Assembly (NCBI RefSeq): GCF_900590885.1
Contig: NZ_UUON01000048.1
Coordinates: 124,001-188,000 of the forward strand
Length of the DNA stretch: 64,000 nt
DNA from: Pseudomonas viridiflava
GTDB lineage: Bacteria > Pseudomonadota > Gammaproteobacteria > Pseudomonadales > Pseudomonadaceae
Reading direction: 5' to 3'
Under the pieces are notes generated by a model that saw only the letters and a list, made by a program, of their open reading frames with translations, made no database searches and was not told the origin of the DNA. Each line of letters opens with the position of its first letter. The stretch's first letter is position 1. The position numbers and the translations under genes were made by a program. Below are positions 24,818 to 34,338 of the stretch, one piece after another.

Positions 24818-25819
24818 CTATTCGATACCCACCTGATTACGCCCGTTGTGCTTGGCCATATACAACCCCTTATCCGCCGCCAGAATCAGCTGCCGACAAT
24901 CCGTCCCCTGCTGCGGCGTCATGGTCGACAACCCGATGCTGATCGTCAGGCTAGACCCCTCAGCCGGCGCAATATGCGGAATCTTCAACGCAGCCACAGC
25001 CATGCGCAATTTCTCGGCCACCAACCGCGCACCACCGGGCGACGTGTTGGGCAGCACCAGGGCAAACTCCTCTCCCCCATAACGCGCCGGCAAATCCGAT
25101 GGCCGACTGCTGGCATCACGAATAGTCGCAGCCACCTTGCGCAACGCCTCATCTCCTTCAACGTGCCCAAAGCTGTCGTTGTAGGTCTTGAAGAAATCCA
25201 CATCAATCATCAACAACGACAACTGCGTCTGATCGCGCATGGCACGTCGCCATTCCAGCTCCAGGTACTCATCAAAGTGCCGGCGATTGGACAGCCCGGT
25301 CAAACCATCAGAGTTCATCAAGCGCTGCAGCACCAAATTAGTGTCGAGCAATTGCTGCTGGCTGACCCGCAACGCGCGATACGCCGCATCCCGCTGCAAC
25401 AGCGTCATATACGAGCGCGAGTGATAGCGGATACGCGCCACCAGCTCGATGTTGTCCGGCAGCTTGACCAGGTAATCATTGGCCCCCGCCGAAAACGCCG
25501 CGCTCTTGATCAGCGGGTCTTCCTTGGTCGATAGCACAATGATCGGGATATTCGCCGTGGCCGGATGGTTGCGGTATTCACGCACCAGCGTCAGGCCATC
25601 AAGACCGGGCATCACCAAATCCTGAAGGATCACCGTGGGCTTGATGCGGATCGCCTGGGCAATCGCCTGGTGCGGGTCGGCGCAGAAGTGGAAGTCGATG
25701 TTTTCTTCGTGGGCCAGGCCGCGTCGCACCGCTTCGCCGATCATGGCCTGGTCGTCGACCAGCAACACCATGGCGGCATTTTCGTCGGTCTTGATGTCGT
25801 CGATCTGTAAATCATTCAT
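24818..25819 (-). CDS. wspR: Wsp diguanylate cyclase response regulator
   Basis: A 333-residue protein with an N-terminal receiver domain (phospho-acceptor D67 in LQDLVMPGLDG) joined by a helical stalk (residues about 135-165) to a GGDEF domain. The active site is GGEEF (248-252), and the allosteric I-site RxxD is present as RPSD (239-242). Phosphorylated by WspE, it makes c-di-GMP and drives biofilm and cellulose or other matrix production. It is the last gene of the wsp operon, 51 bases after wspF, whereas all earlier wsp genes overlap. The ATG at 25819 has only a weak ribosome-binding site. Confidence 0.96.
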   Translation of the reverse strand: MNDLQIDDIKTDENAAMVLLVDDQAMIGEAVRRGLAHEENIDFHFCADPHQAIAQAIRIKPTVILQDLVMPGLDGLTLVREYRNHPATANIPIIVLSTKEDPLIKSAAFSAGANDYLVKLPDNIELVARIRYHSRSYMTLLQRDAAYRALRVSQQQLLDTNLVLQRLMNSDGLTGLSNRRHFDEYLELEWRRAMRDQTQLSLLMIDVDFFKTYNDSFGHVEGDEALRKVAATIRDASSRPSDLPARYGGEEFALVLPNTSPGGARLVAEKLRMAVAALKIPHIAPAEGSSLTISIGLSTMTPQQGTDCRQLILAADKGLYMAKHNGRNQVGIE

Positions 25820-25870
25820 GTGCAGTCACCTGAATTACTACCTGCAAGCCAGCATCGCTGAAGGTCATGA

Positions 25871-26881
25871 TCATTTTGCGAAGACCTCCAGCAATCGGGG
25901 CGCAATTCTATCCAGTGGGCGAATTTCAACAGCAGCATCAATCGCCGCCGCCGCTTTGGGCATGCCATACACCGCCGAGCTTTGCTGATCCTGGGCGATG
26001 GTCAAATAACCTTGTTCACGCAGTAACTTGAGGCCCTGGGCCCCGTCGCGCCCCATGCCGGTCAGCAGTACGCCGACGGCATCGCCATTCCAGTGGCTGG
26101 CCACACTTTCGAAAAACACGTCGATCGAAGGCCGGTAGATCTCGTTCACCGGCTCTGCGGTATAGGCTAGCGTGCCATCCTTCAATAGACGAATGTGGTG
26201 GTTGGTGCCGGCCAGCAGCACCACGCCGCTTTGCGGTGGCTCGCCTTCGCGGGCCAGGCGCACCGGCAGGCCGGAGGCGCTGCTCAGCCATTCAGCCATG
26301 CCGGCGGCGAACACCTGGTCCACATGCTGCACCAGCACAATGGCGGCGGGAAAGTCCCGGGGCAAGCCCTTGAGCAGGATTTCCAGGGCAGCCGGGCCGC
26401 CCGCCGAGGAGCCGATGGCCACCAGGCTCTGGCGTTTGCCGGTGTTGCGCTCGGGCGCGGTTTCGGTACGTACACGGCTGCCGCGTTGGCCGATCAGCCA
26501 GCCGATATTGAGGATCTTGCGCAACAGCGGCGCCGCCGCGTCCTTGGGGTTGCCCACCCCCAGCGCCGGGGTGTCGACCACATCCAGGGCGCCATGGCCC
26601 ATGGCTTCGAACACCCGGCTCATGTTGGCCTGGCGGTCGACGGTCACCAGCAGGATCGCGCACGGGGTCTCGGCCATGATCTGGCGGGTGGCCTCCACGC
26701 CGTCCATCACCGGCATGATCAGGTCCATCAGGATCAGATCCGGAGTCAGTTCGGCGCAGCGCTGCACGGCTTCCAGGCCATTGCCGGCCACCCAGACTAG
26801 TTCGTGCGCAGGCTCGAAACTCAAGGCGCGGCGCAGGGCCTCCACCGCCAGGGGCATGTCATTGACGATCGCAATCCTCAT
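25871..26881 (-). CDS. wspF: Wsp chemoreceptor methylesterase (CheB-like)
   Basis: A 336-residue CheB homologue: receiver domain (Asp53 in LILMDLIMPVMDG), a linker, and a methylesterase domain starting VAIGSSAGGPAALEILL with the nucleophilic Ser, followed by LVQHVDQVFAAGMAEWL with the catalytic His and MGRDGAQGLKLL with the catalytic Asp. It removes methyl groups from WspA and so resets signalling; loss of WspF is the classic cause of wrinkly, c-di-GMP-high colonies. Its start overlaps the wspE stop by four bases (ATGA). Confidence 0.96.
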   Translation of the reverse strand: MRIAIVNDMPLAVEALRRALSFEPAHELVWVAGNGLEAVQRCAELTPDLILMDLIMPVMDGVEATRQIMAETPCAILLVTVDRQANMSRVFEAMGHGALDVVDTPALGVGNPKDAAAPLLRKILNIGWLIGQRGSRVRTETAPERNTGKRQSLVAIGSSAGGPAALEILLKGLPRDFPAAIVLVQHVDQVFAAGMAEWLSSASGLPVRLAREGEPPQSGVVLLAGTNHHIRLLKDGTLAYTAEPVNEIYRPSIDVFFESVASHWNGDAVGVLLTGMGRDGAQGLKLLREQGYLTIAQDQQSSAVYGMPKAAAAIDAAVEIRPLDRIAPRLLEVFAK

Positions 26882-29148
26882 GCCCGCGCGCCTCCAATCA
26901 GCTCCATCACGGCGTCCAGCAGGGCGTCGTCATGGAAACTGGCTTTGGCTAAATAATAGTCGGCGCCGGCGTCCAGTCCACGACGTCGGTCTTCTTCTCG
27001 ATCCTTGTAAGACACCACCATCACCGGCAACGATTGCAGGCGAGTATCACGGCGCAAGAGTGTGACCAATTCAATACCGTCCATGCGAGGCATATCAATA
27101 TCTGTGATCAACAGGTCAAAGTCTTCGGAACGCAAGGCGTTCCAGCCGTCCATGCCATCGACCGCCACGGCCACTTCATAACCACGATTGAGCAGCAATT
27201 TGCGCTGCAGCTCACGCACGGTGAGCGAATCGTCCACCACCAGCACCCGTTTGCGCGGCGCTTCGGTGGCCTGCTGGCTGCGCCGGGCGATGCGTTCCAG
27301 GCGGCCGGTGTTGAGCAATTTATCCACCGAACGCAGCATGTCTTCGACATCAACGATCAACACCACAGAGCCATCATCGAGCAAGGCGCCGGCGGAAATA
27401 TCCTGCACCTTGCCCAGGCGATCATCCAGCGGCAACACCACCAAAGTGCGTTCGCCGATAAAGCGCTCCACGGCGATCCCGTACACGGCATCGCGCTCGC
27501 GGATCACCACGACTTTCAGGGTATCCTGAGCATTCTGCCCCGCCGGGCGCTGCAACAGCTGGCTGGCGGCGACCAGGCCGACATGCCGGCCCTCATGCCA
27601 GAAATGCTGGCGGCCTTCCAGTTGCACGATGTCCTCGGGCGCCAGGTCGCACATGCGTTCTATGTGCGCCAGCGGGAACGCATAGGCTTCTTCGCCGACT
27701 TCCACCACCAGACTGCGCACCACCGACAGGGTCAGCGGCACTTCCAGGTGAAAGCGGCTGCCCTGCCCCGCCGTCTGCTCCAGCACCACCGCGCCGCGCA
27801 GTTGGCGGACCATATGCTGCACCGCATCCAGGCCGACGCCGCGCCCGGATACTTCGGTGACCTTGTCGCGCAGGCTGAAACCCGGCAGGAACAGGAACGT
27901 CAGCAGTTCCTCTTCGCTCAGGCGCAGCGCGGTTTCCAGCGGTGACAAATGCCGGTCGACGATGGTGCCGCGCAGGCGCTCGAGGTCGACGCCATTACCG
28001 TCGTCGCTCAACTCCAGCACCAGCAAACCGGCCTGATGGGAGGCGCGCAGGCGGATCAGGCCTTCGGCGGGTTTGCCGGCGAGCACGCGCTGCTCGGGCA
28101 TTTCGATGCCGTGGTCGACGGCATTGCGCAGCAAATGGGTGAGCGGCGCTTCGAGCTTTTCCAGCACGTCGCGGTCGACCTGGGTTTTTTCGCCTTCGAT
28201 TTCCAGGCGCACCTGCTTGCCCAGGCTGCGGCCGAGGTCGCGCACCATGCGCACCTGGCCGGCCAGCACGTCGGCAAACGGGCGCATGCGGCAGGCCAGG
28301 GCGGTGTCGTAGAGCACCTGCGCACGCTGCCCGGCCTGCCAGCCGAACTCATCCAGCTCGGCGTGTTTTTCCGTCAGCAGGGCCTGGGCTTCGGCCAGCA
28401 GGCGGCGCGTGTCGGCCAGGGCTTCCTGGGCCTCGAGGTTGAGGTCCAGGGTCTTGAGCTGGCCGTCCAAGGTGTCCAGGGCCCGCACGCCCTGGCTTTG
28501 AATGCGCTTGAGGCGTTGCAGGCTGGCCAGGTAAGGCTTGAGCCGCTGGGTTTCGACCAGGGATTTACTCGACAGGTCGAGCAGGCTGTTCAGGCGTTCG
28601 GCGGTGACCCGCAGCACGCGTTCGCCGCCTTCGGTCATGCGTTTGTTCTGGCGCGGCAGTTCGCTGGAGACCGGCGGCGCGGGCTCGGGCTCCGGCGGCA
28701 ATGCTTCGATAACCGGCGCAGGCGCTGGCGGGGGCGGCGCGACCTTGGCGGTGGGCTGCGACGGATCGAGCAAGCGCTCCATCAGCGCCACATAGGCCTC
28801 GATGTCCGCCGGACCCACGTCGTTGCCCGGCGTGGCGATGCGCATCAGCAGATCGGTGCCTTGCAGCAGCGCGTCGATATGTTCGGGTTGCAGGTACAGA
28901 CGGCCTTCCTGGGCGCTGACCAGGCAATCCTCCATCACATGGGACACGCTGACCCCGGCGTCCACCCCGACAATGCGCGCCGCGCCCTTGAGCGAGTGGG
29001 CCGCGCGCATGCAGGCTTCGAGCTGGTCGGCCTGGGTCGGGTTGCGCTCCAGGGCCAGCAGGCCGGCGCTCAATACCTGGGTCTGCGCGTCGGCTTCCAG
29101 GCTGAACAGTTCCAGCAGCGAGGCATCGCGCATCTGGTCGGGGGTCAT
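26878..29148 (-). CDS. wspE: Wsp hybrid histidine kinase (CheA-like with receiver)
   Basis: A 756-residue CheA-type kinase with an N-terminal HPt domain (phosphorylated His51 in AAHSLKGAAR), a Pro-rich linker (residues about 130-170), dimerisation and HATPase domains (LTHLLRNAVDHGIEMP), a CheW-like domain, and a C-terminal receiver (VLVVDDSLTVRELQ ... LLITDIDMPRMDG). It takes signals from WspA and passes phosphate to WspR and WspF. The ATG at 29148 overlaps the wspD stop (ATGA); a longer in-frame start upstream lies within wspD and is rejected. Confidence 0.95.
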   Translation of the reverse strand: MTPDQMRDASLLELFSLEADAQTQVLSAGLLALERNPTQADQLEACMRAAHSLKGAARIVGVDAGVSVSHVMEDCLVSAQEGRLYLQPEHIDALLQGTDLLMRIATPGNDVGPADIEAYVALMERLLDPSQPTAKVAPPPPAPAPVIEALPPEPEPAPPVSSELPRQNKRMTEGGERVLRVTAERLNSLLDLSSKSLVETQRLKPYLASLQRLKRIQSQGVRALDTLDGQLKTLDLNLEAQEALADTRRLLAEAQALLTEKHAELDEFGWQAGQRAQVLYDTALACRMRPFADVLAGQVRMVRDLGRSLGKQVRLEIEGEKTQVDRDVLEKLEAPLTHLLRNAVDHGIEMPEQRVLAGKPAEGLIRLRASHQAGLLVLELSDDGNGVDLERLRGTIVDRHLSPLETALRLSEEELLTFLFLPGFSLRDKVTEVSGRGVGLDAVQHMVRQLRGAVVLEQTAGQGSRFHLEVPLTLSVVRSLVVEVGEEAYAFPLAHIERMCDLAPEDIVQLEGRQHFWHEGRHVGLVAASQLLQRPAGQNAQDTLKVVVIRERDAVYGIAVERFIGERTLVVLPLDDRLGKVQDISAGALLDDGSVVLIVDVEDMLRSVDKLLNTGRLERIARRSQQATEAPRKRVLVVDDSLTVRELQRKLLLNRGYEVAVAVDGMDGWNALRSEDFDLLITDIDMPRMDGIELVTLLRRDTRLQSLPVMVVSYKDREEDRRRGLDAGADYYLAKASFHDDALLDAVMELIGGARA

Positions 29149-29846
29149 GTGAGGCTCCGGGTCACGGCGGACAACAATTGCGCCTCGTCCAGCCAACGCA
29201 GGCTGCGGCCTTTCCACTGCAATACACCCTGGGTGAAACGCCCGCTGGCCTGGGTGCCGGAGGCCGATGCGGCCTTCAACGTGCGTTCATCAATGGCATG
29301 GATGCCGTCCACCTCGTCCACCGGCACCACCACCGGGCCGTCCTGGGCGGCGATGATCAACATGCGCGGCATGATCCGCCCGCCCGTCGCGCCATTGCCG
29401 GTGCTGTCCAGGCCGAGCAGTTCCACCAGCGACAGGCACGCCACCAGCGCGCCGCGTACATTCGCCACGCCGAGCAAGGCCCGCGAGCGCTGGTGCGGCA
29501 GCGAGTGGATCGGCTGCAGCGGCGCGACTTCCACCAGGCAACGGGTGGCGATGCCCAGCCATTCTTCGCCGAGGCGGAACATCAGCAGCGAGCGGGTGAC
29601 CACGTCTTCGCTGATTTCGGCAGCGGCCTGCGGGCGACGGTCGTCCTGCTGCAACGCGTAGCGGTCCAGCAGGCGCGTGGCGGCGGCGGAGTACACCGAG
29701 CAGTTGCGGCAGTGGATATGGTCCACCAGCAGCGGGCAGGATTTGTCGCCATGGATGCCGATGCGGTTCCAGCAATCGTCGATGGCTTGGGTGTCGGCCA
29801 GGGTCAGGTCGAGGCCGGTGGTGTCGAGCGCGTCGGGGCTACTCAT
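29145..29846 (-). CDS. wspD: Wsp CheW-like coupling protein
   Basis: A 233-residue CheW-domain protein; the coupling domain is in the middle and C-terminal part (LMFRLGEEWLGIATRCLVEV ... ANVRGALVACLSLVELLGLD). The first 80 residues include CWNRIG, CPLLVDHIHCRNCSVYSAAA, a four-cysteine cluster that might bind metal. It is one of two coupling proteins in the Wsp system and connects receptor to kinase. Start and stop overlap both neighbours by four bases. Confidence 0.93.
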   Translation of the reverse strand: MSSPDALDTTGLDLTLADTQAIDDCWNRIGIHGDKSCPLLVDHIHCRNCSVYSAAATRLLDRYALQQDDRRPQAAAEISEDVVTRSLLMFRLGEEWLGIATRCLVEVAPLQPIHSLPHQRSRALLGVANVRGALVACLSLVELLGLDSTGNGATGGRIMPRMLIIAAQDGPVVVPVDEVDGIHAIDERTLKAASASGTQASGRFTQGVLQWKGRSLRWLDEAQLLSAVTRSLT

Positions 29847-31099
29847 CGTTTGTGCTCACTGTCAGCTCGCTCGCTACGCGCGGCCCGCGCCTGCAAGCGG
29901 CGCGCCCCCGCGCTGTCGCCCTGGGCCTCGAGCAAGGCGGCCAGGTGCATCAGGGCCTGCGCGTGCTGGGGTTCCAGGTACAAGGCTTTACGGTAAAAAC
30001 CCTGGGCTTCCAGAGCGCTGCCGGCCACATCGCTGAGCAGCCCCAGCCAGTAAAACACCTGGGCGGCCGGCGGGTGGTTATTCAAATACTGTTCGCACGC
30101 AGCCCGGGCCTCGGCACTTTTGCCTTCATTGGCCAGGGTGGCGATGCGACTGAGCAAGGTCTCGGCGTCGGAGGCAGGCGCCTTGATCGGCACCACCTGC
30201 GCGCTGGCCGTGCTGAAGGGCCTTGGCTTGAGCGCAATCGGCGCGGCGCTGCGCGGCGGCACCAGCGGCAGCGGCGCGAATACCGGCGCAGGCGGCAGCG
30301 GTTCGGCATGCCGGCTGAAGGCAAACGACTGCGGCACACCAATCGAACGCATGCCATGGCGGCCCAACAGGCTGCCCTCGGCGGGGCCGATAAACAGCAC
30401 GCCGTCCACGTGGGTCAGGCCCTTGAGTACGTCGAAGACTTGCTTTTGGGTCGGCTGGTCAAAGTAGATCAGCAGGTTGCGGCAAAACACAAAATCATAG
30501 GCGGCTTCACTGGCGAGCAGGCGCGGATCGAGCAGGTTGCCGACTTGCAGACGCACCTGCTCTCGCACGCGGTCGGCGATGTGGAAGCCGTCGCCGTACT
30601 CAATAAAATGGCGGTCGCGAAAGGCAATATCGCCGCCGCGAAACGAGTTCTTGCCATACACCCCGCGCCGCGCGCGTTCCACCGACAGGGGGCTGACGTC
30701 CATGCCCTGCACCTTGAACTGGTGCGGCGCGAGGCCCGCGTCCAGCAGCGCCATGGCAATCGAATAGGGTTCTTCACCGGTAGAACACGGCAGGCTGAGG
30801 ATGCGCAGCGCACGCATCTGCTTGATCTCAACCAGGCGCGCGGCGGCCAGGCGGGCCAGGGTCGCGAAGGATTCGGGGTAACGGAAAAACCAGGTTTCGG
30901 GGACGATCACCGCTTCGATCAGCGCCTGCTGCTCATCCTGGGAGCTTTGCAGGTGCTGCCAGTAAGCGTCCGCCGTGGCTGCCTGGATGGCCTGGGTGCG
31001 CTGGCGTATGGCGCGTTCGATGATCGCCTCGCCAACCGACGCCACATCCAGGCCGATGCGTTCCTTCAAGAAAGCAAAGAAGCGCGGGTCGTTGCTCAT
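29843..31099 (-). CDS. wspC: Wsp chemoreceptor methyltransferase (CheR-like with TPR)
   Basis: A 418-residue protein with an N-terminal CheR SAM-dependent methyltransferase domain (LSLPCSTGEEPYSIAMALLDA, and later DFVFCRNLLIYFD) and, after a Pro/Ala-rich linker at about residues 270-310, a C-terminal TPR-like repeat region (VFYWLGLLSDVAGSALEAQG, FYRKALYLEPQHAQALMHLA). It methylates WspA. The TPR tail probably targets it to partner proteins. It overlaps wspD and wspB by four bases each. Confidence 0.94.
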   Translation of the reverse strand: MSNDPRFFAFLKERIGLDVASVGEAIIERAIRQRTQAIQAATADAYWQHLQSSQDEQQALIEAVIVPETWFFRYPESFATLARLAAARLVEIKQMRALRILSLPCSTGEEPYSIAMALLDAGLAPHQFKVQGMDVSPLSVERARRGVYGKNSFRGGDIAFRDRHFIEYGDGFHIADRVREQVRLQVGNLLDPRLLASEAAYDFVFCRNLLIYFDQPTQKQVFDVLKGLTHVDGVLFIGPAEGSLLGRHGMRSIGVPQSFAFSRHAEPLPPAPVFAPLPLVPPRSAAPIALKPRPFSTASAQVVPIKAPASDAETLLSRIATLANEGKSAEARAACEQYLNNHPPAAQVFYWLGLLSDVAGSALEAQGFYRKALYLEPQHAQALMHLAALLEAQGDSAGARRLQARAARSERADSEHKR

Positions 31100-31608
31100 A
31101 GGCTCAACTCGGCAGCAAACAACAGGGCGCGCACGTCATCGATGAGCAGGTCATTCACGCCGATCCACTGCATCAACCCTAAGGCATCCTCGCGCACCAA
31201 CCCCAAATAAGGCGCGGCGCGGTTGTCGAGGCCATAGGGTTTGAACTCGCCCAGCTCACAGCGCAGGGTGTCGGTGGCCTGTTCCAGAATCAGCCCGAGC
31301 CAGCGCGCCTCGACCCACGGCTGCGGCTGGTAATTGACCAGCACCAGCCGCGTGCTGGTGCGGGCCTGGGCCGGCTTGCCGAAGGTCAGCGCGCTCAGGT
31401 CGATGACCGGCACCAGCGCGCCGCGATGGGCAAAGATCCCCGCCACCCACACCGGCGCCTGGGCGATGGGCTTGAGGGGCAGGCGCGGAAGCACCTCGGC
31501 CACTTCCGTGGCCTTGAGGGCAAAGCGTTCGGCGCCGATGTTGAACACCAGAAACAACGCCTTTTTCGCTGCCGGGACGGCGCCGCGTTTAGCCGCGAGG
31601 TCGCTCAT
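31096..31608 (-). CDS. wspB: Wsp CheW-like coupling protein
   Basis: A 170-residue single-domain CheW protein (FLVFNIGAERFALKATEVAE, then WVAGIFAHRGALVPVIDLSA). It bridges the WspA receptor signalling tip and the WspE kinase in the cytoplasm. Its start overlaps the wspA stop by one base (TGATG) and its stop overlaps the wspC start by four bases. Confidence 0.94.
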   Translation of the reverse strand: MSDLAAKRGAVPAAKKALFLVFNIGAERFALKATEVAEVLPRLPLKPIAQAPVWVAGIFAHRGALVPVIDLSALTFGKPAQARTSTRLVLVNYQPQPWVEARWLGLILEQATDTLRCELGEFKPYGLDNRAAPYLGLVREDALGLMQWIGVNDLLIDDVRALLFAAELSL

Positions 31609-33230
31609 CAGACTTTGAAACGCGACACGCCGCTGCGCAGACCGACCGCAACCTGGCTCAGTTCATCAATGGCAAAGCTGGCCTGGCGCAGCGACTCCAC
31701 CGTCTGGCTGCTGGCATCGCCCAGTTGCACCAGCGCGTGGTTGATCTGTTCGGCGCCGGTGGCCTGGGCCTGCATGCCTTCGTTGACCATCAACACCCGC
31801 GGCGCCAGCGCCTGCACCTGGTGGATGATCTGCGACAGCTGCTCGCCGACCTGCTGCACCTCGAACATGCCGCGGCGTACTTCTTCGGAGAACTTGTCCA
31901 TGCCCATCACGCCCGCCGACACCGCCGACTGGATCTCGCGGACCATCTGCTCGATGTCGTAGGTGGCCACGGCGGTCTGGTCGGCCAGGCGCCGCACTTC
32001 GGTGGCGACCACGGCAAAACCGCGCCCGTATTCACCGGCCTTCTCGGCCTCGATGGCGGCATTGAGCGACAGCAGGTTGGTCTGGTCGGCGACCTTGACG
32101 ATGGTCACCACCACCTGGTTGATGTTGCCGGCCTTCTCATTGAGGATCGCCAGCTTGGCGTTCACCAGGTCGGCAGCGCCCATCACCGAGTGCATGGTTT
32201 CTTCCATGCGCGCCAGGCCTTGCTGGCCGGAGCCGGCGGCCACCGAGGCCTGGTCGGCGGCGGTGGACACTTCGGTCATGGTGCGCACCAGGTCCTTGGA
32301 CGTGGCGGCGATTTCCCGCGAGGTGGCACCGATTTCGGTGGTGGTCGCGGCGGTTTCGGTGGCAGTGGCCTGTTGCTGCTTGGAGGTGGCGGCGATCTCG
32401 GTGACCGAGGTGGTCACCTGCACCGACGAACGCTGGGCCTGGGACACCAGGGCGGTGAGCTCGGTCATCATGTCGTTGAAGCCGGTTTCCACCGCGTTGA
32501 ACTCGTCCTTGCGCGCAAGGTTCAGGCGCTTGCTGAGGTCACCGGTGCGCATGGTGTCGAGGATTTCAACGATGCGCTGCATCGGCGCCATGATCGCGCG
32601 CATCAGCAGCAGCCCGCACAGGCCGGCGGCGAGGATGGCCACGGCCAGTGATATGAACATGCTGATTTTAGCGGCGGAGACGGCTTCATCGATGGCCGCG
32701 GTGGCACGGTCGGAGACGTTCTTGTTCTCCGTGATGATGTCATTGAGCTTCATGCGACCTTCGGTCCAGATCGGCGTCAGCTGCTCTTCAAGCAGCACGC
32801 GCGCGGCGGGGAAGTCGTTGTTCTGGACGCGGTCCAGCACTTGCTCGAGGACTTTGTTGTAGTTGGTGTGTGCGGCCTTGAAGTTATCGAATTCCATGCG
32901 ATCAGCCTGGGTGCGCACGGTTCTTTCGTAATTGGCCATCTGCTGTTCAATGCGCGCTTCGAAGGTACGATAGTCAGCCTTGTCGGCATTGGTGAAGGTT
33001 TTATCCTCGCGCAGACCAATGATATCGATGGTCTGCAAGTAACTGTCGACCCATGCGCTGCGGATCATCGAACTGAGGTAAACCCCCGGCACTGCGTCGT
33101 CACGCACCGCTTCCTGGCTGGTTTCGATTTTCAATAACCGTGAGTAAGAGACCACAACCATTAACAGCATGATGGCGATAATGACCGCAAAACTAGCCAG
33201 GATCCGTTGGCGCAAGGTCCAGTTCTTCAC
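31608..33230 (-). CDS. wspA: Wsp methyl-accepting chemotaxis receptor
   Basis: A 540-residue chemoreceptor with a first membrane helix (residues about 9-32), a four-helix periplasmic sensing domain of about 150 residues, a second membrane helix, a HAMP domain, and a long cytoplasmic coiled coil with the signalling tip (LNAAIEAEKAGEYGRGFAVV). It senses surface contact in known Wsp systems. The start is taken as GTG at 33230 because GAGGA lies six bases before it; an ATG seven codons upstream (33251) has no ribosome-binding site. It is the first gene of the operon. Confidence 0.95.
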   Translation of the reverse strand: MKNWTLRQRILASFAVIIAIMLLMVVVSYSRLLKIETSQEAVRDDAVPGVYLSSMIRSAWVDSYLQTIDIIGLREDKTFTNADKADYRTFEARIEQQMANYERTVRTQADRMEFDNFKAAHTNYNKVLEQVLDRVQNNDFPAARVLLEEQLTPIWTEGRMKLNDIITENKNVSDRATAAIDEAVSAAKISMFISLAVAILAAGLCGLLLMRAIMAPMQRIVEILDTMRTGDLSKRLNLARKDEFNAVETGFNDMMTELTALVSQAQRSSVQVTTSVTEIAATSKQQQATATETAATTTEIGATSREIAATSKDLVRTMTEVSTAADQASVAAGSGQQGLARMEETMHSVMGAADLVNAKLAILNEKAGNINQVVVTIVKVADQTNLLSLNAAIEAEKAGEYGRGFAVVATEVRRLADQTAVATYDIEQMVREIQSAVSAGVMGMDKFSEEVRRGMFEVQQVGEQLSQIIHQVQALAPRVLMVNEGMQAQATGAEQINHALVQLGDASSQTVESLRQASFAIDELSQVAVGLRSGVSRFKV

Positions 33231-33351
33231 AGTAATTCCTCGAAGTGCCATTCAAATGAAGGGGAGTATAGCTGAGCAGAAGCCCTCATTAATCAACGGG
33301 TTTTGATGTAGCGCTCACAGAATGCAAAATGCTCAATGTTCACATACTAAA

Positions 33352-33442
33352 AGTGGGAGGGGGCTTGCCCCCGATAGCGGTGGGTCAGCTGAAGACAGGC
33401 TGACTGACACACCGCCATCGAGGGCAAGCCCCCTCCCACATT
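33352..33442. repeat. REPIN upstream of wspA
   Basis: Two inverted REP units with outer arms GTGGGAGGGGGCTTGCCCCC and its inverted partner, which has one base change (GAGGGCAAGCCCCC). It fills part of the spacer between the TerB-like gene stop and the wspA start, where the wsp promoter should also lie. Confidence 0.9.
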
Positions 33443-33463
33443 GGATTTATGTAAAACCGGTGA

Positions 33464-34171
33464 TTACTGGCTCAGGCGCACCTGCTTTTCCAGCTCGGCC
33501 TTCAAGCCGGGCTCCAGTTTGAGCTGGCGCGCCAACTCATCCAGATAGGACTTCTCCATAAAGTTTTCCTCATCCACCAGCATCACGCTGGCGATGTACA
33601 TCTCGGCGGCCAGTTCCGGCGTGCTGGCCGCGCGGGCGACATCGGCCGGGTCCAGGGGTTTGTTCAGCTCGGCATGCAGCCATTGCTGCAGCTCGCGGTC
33701 GTTGTCCAGCTTGGTGAACTCGCCCTCGATCAACTCGCGCTCGCGCTCATCCACATGCCCGTCGGCTTTTGCCGCCGCTACCAGTGCCTTGAGGATGCCC
33801 TGGCTGTGTTGCTCAACCTGCGCCGGCGGCAGGCGGTCGATGGTTTGCGGCTCGCCTTGGGGCGCGTTGGCCTGGTTGGCCTGCCAGTTACCATAGGCTT
33901 TGTAGGCGATGACGCCCAATGCAGCCAGGCCGCCATAGGTCAGCGCCTTGCCGCCGAACTTGCGTGCCTTTTTATTGCCCAGCAGCAGGCCCATGGCGCC
34001 CGCCGCCAGCGCACCGCCGCCCGCACCGCCCAGCAGGCTGCCAAGGCCGCCGCCGCCGAGCAAACCGCCAAGGGCGCCCTTGTCTTCGCCTTTACGCTGG
34101 CCACCAGCCTTGTTCTGCAGCATGTCCTGACCGGATTTAAGCAACTGATCGAGCAATCCACGGGTATTCAT
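33464..34171 (-). CDS. TerB-like/DUF533 family protein
   Basis: A 235-residue protein. The N-terminal third is a Gly/Leu-rich region with short hydrophobic stretches (GGGALAAGAMGLLLG and ALTYGGLAALGVIAYKAYG) that may insert into or lie on a membrane. The C-terminal 110 residues look like a TerB/DUF533 helical domain (ILKALVAAAKADGHVDERER, then a helical LDPADVARAASTPELAAEMY). The ATG at 34171 is chosen over a longer frame. The gene diverges from the LysR gene across 167 bases. Function unknown; tellurite resistance is only the family's name. Confidence 0.82.
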   Translation of the reverse strand: MNTRGLLDQLLKSGQDMLQNKAGGQRKGEDKGALGGLLGGGGLGSLLGGAGGGALAAGAMGLLLGNKKARKFGGKALTYGGLAALGVIAYKAYGNWQANQANAPQGEPQTIDRLPPAQVEQHSQGILKALVAAAKADGHVDERERELIEGEFTKLDNDRELQQWLHAELNKPLDPADVARAASTPELAAEMYIASVMLVDEENFMEKSYLDELARQLKLEPGLKAELEKQVRLSQ

Positions 34172-34338
34172 TCGTAGCCTCCAGACACTGGGTTCGTAGG
34201 ACCAATAGGCCCCCAGCGTAAAACTAAGTGCCAAAAAACCACGATCTAGAGTGCTTCCAGATGTAACTCCGCTGCCCTTCGCTTAAATCGATATACACTC
34301 GAACAAATCTATAAAAACACCCCACTGGTAATTCCAGC

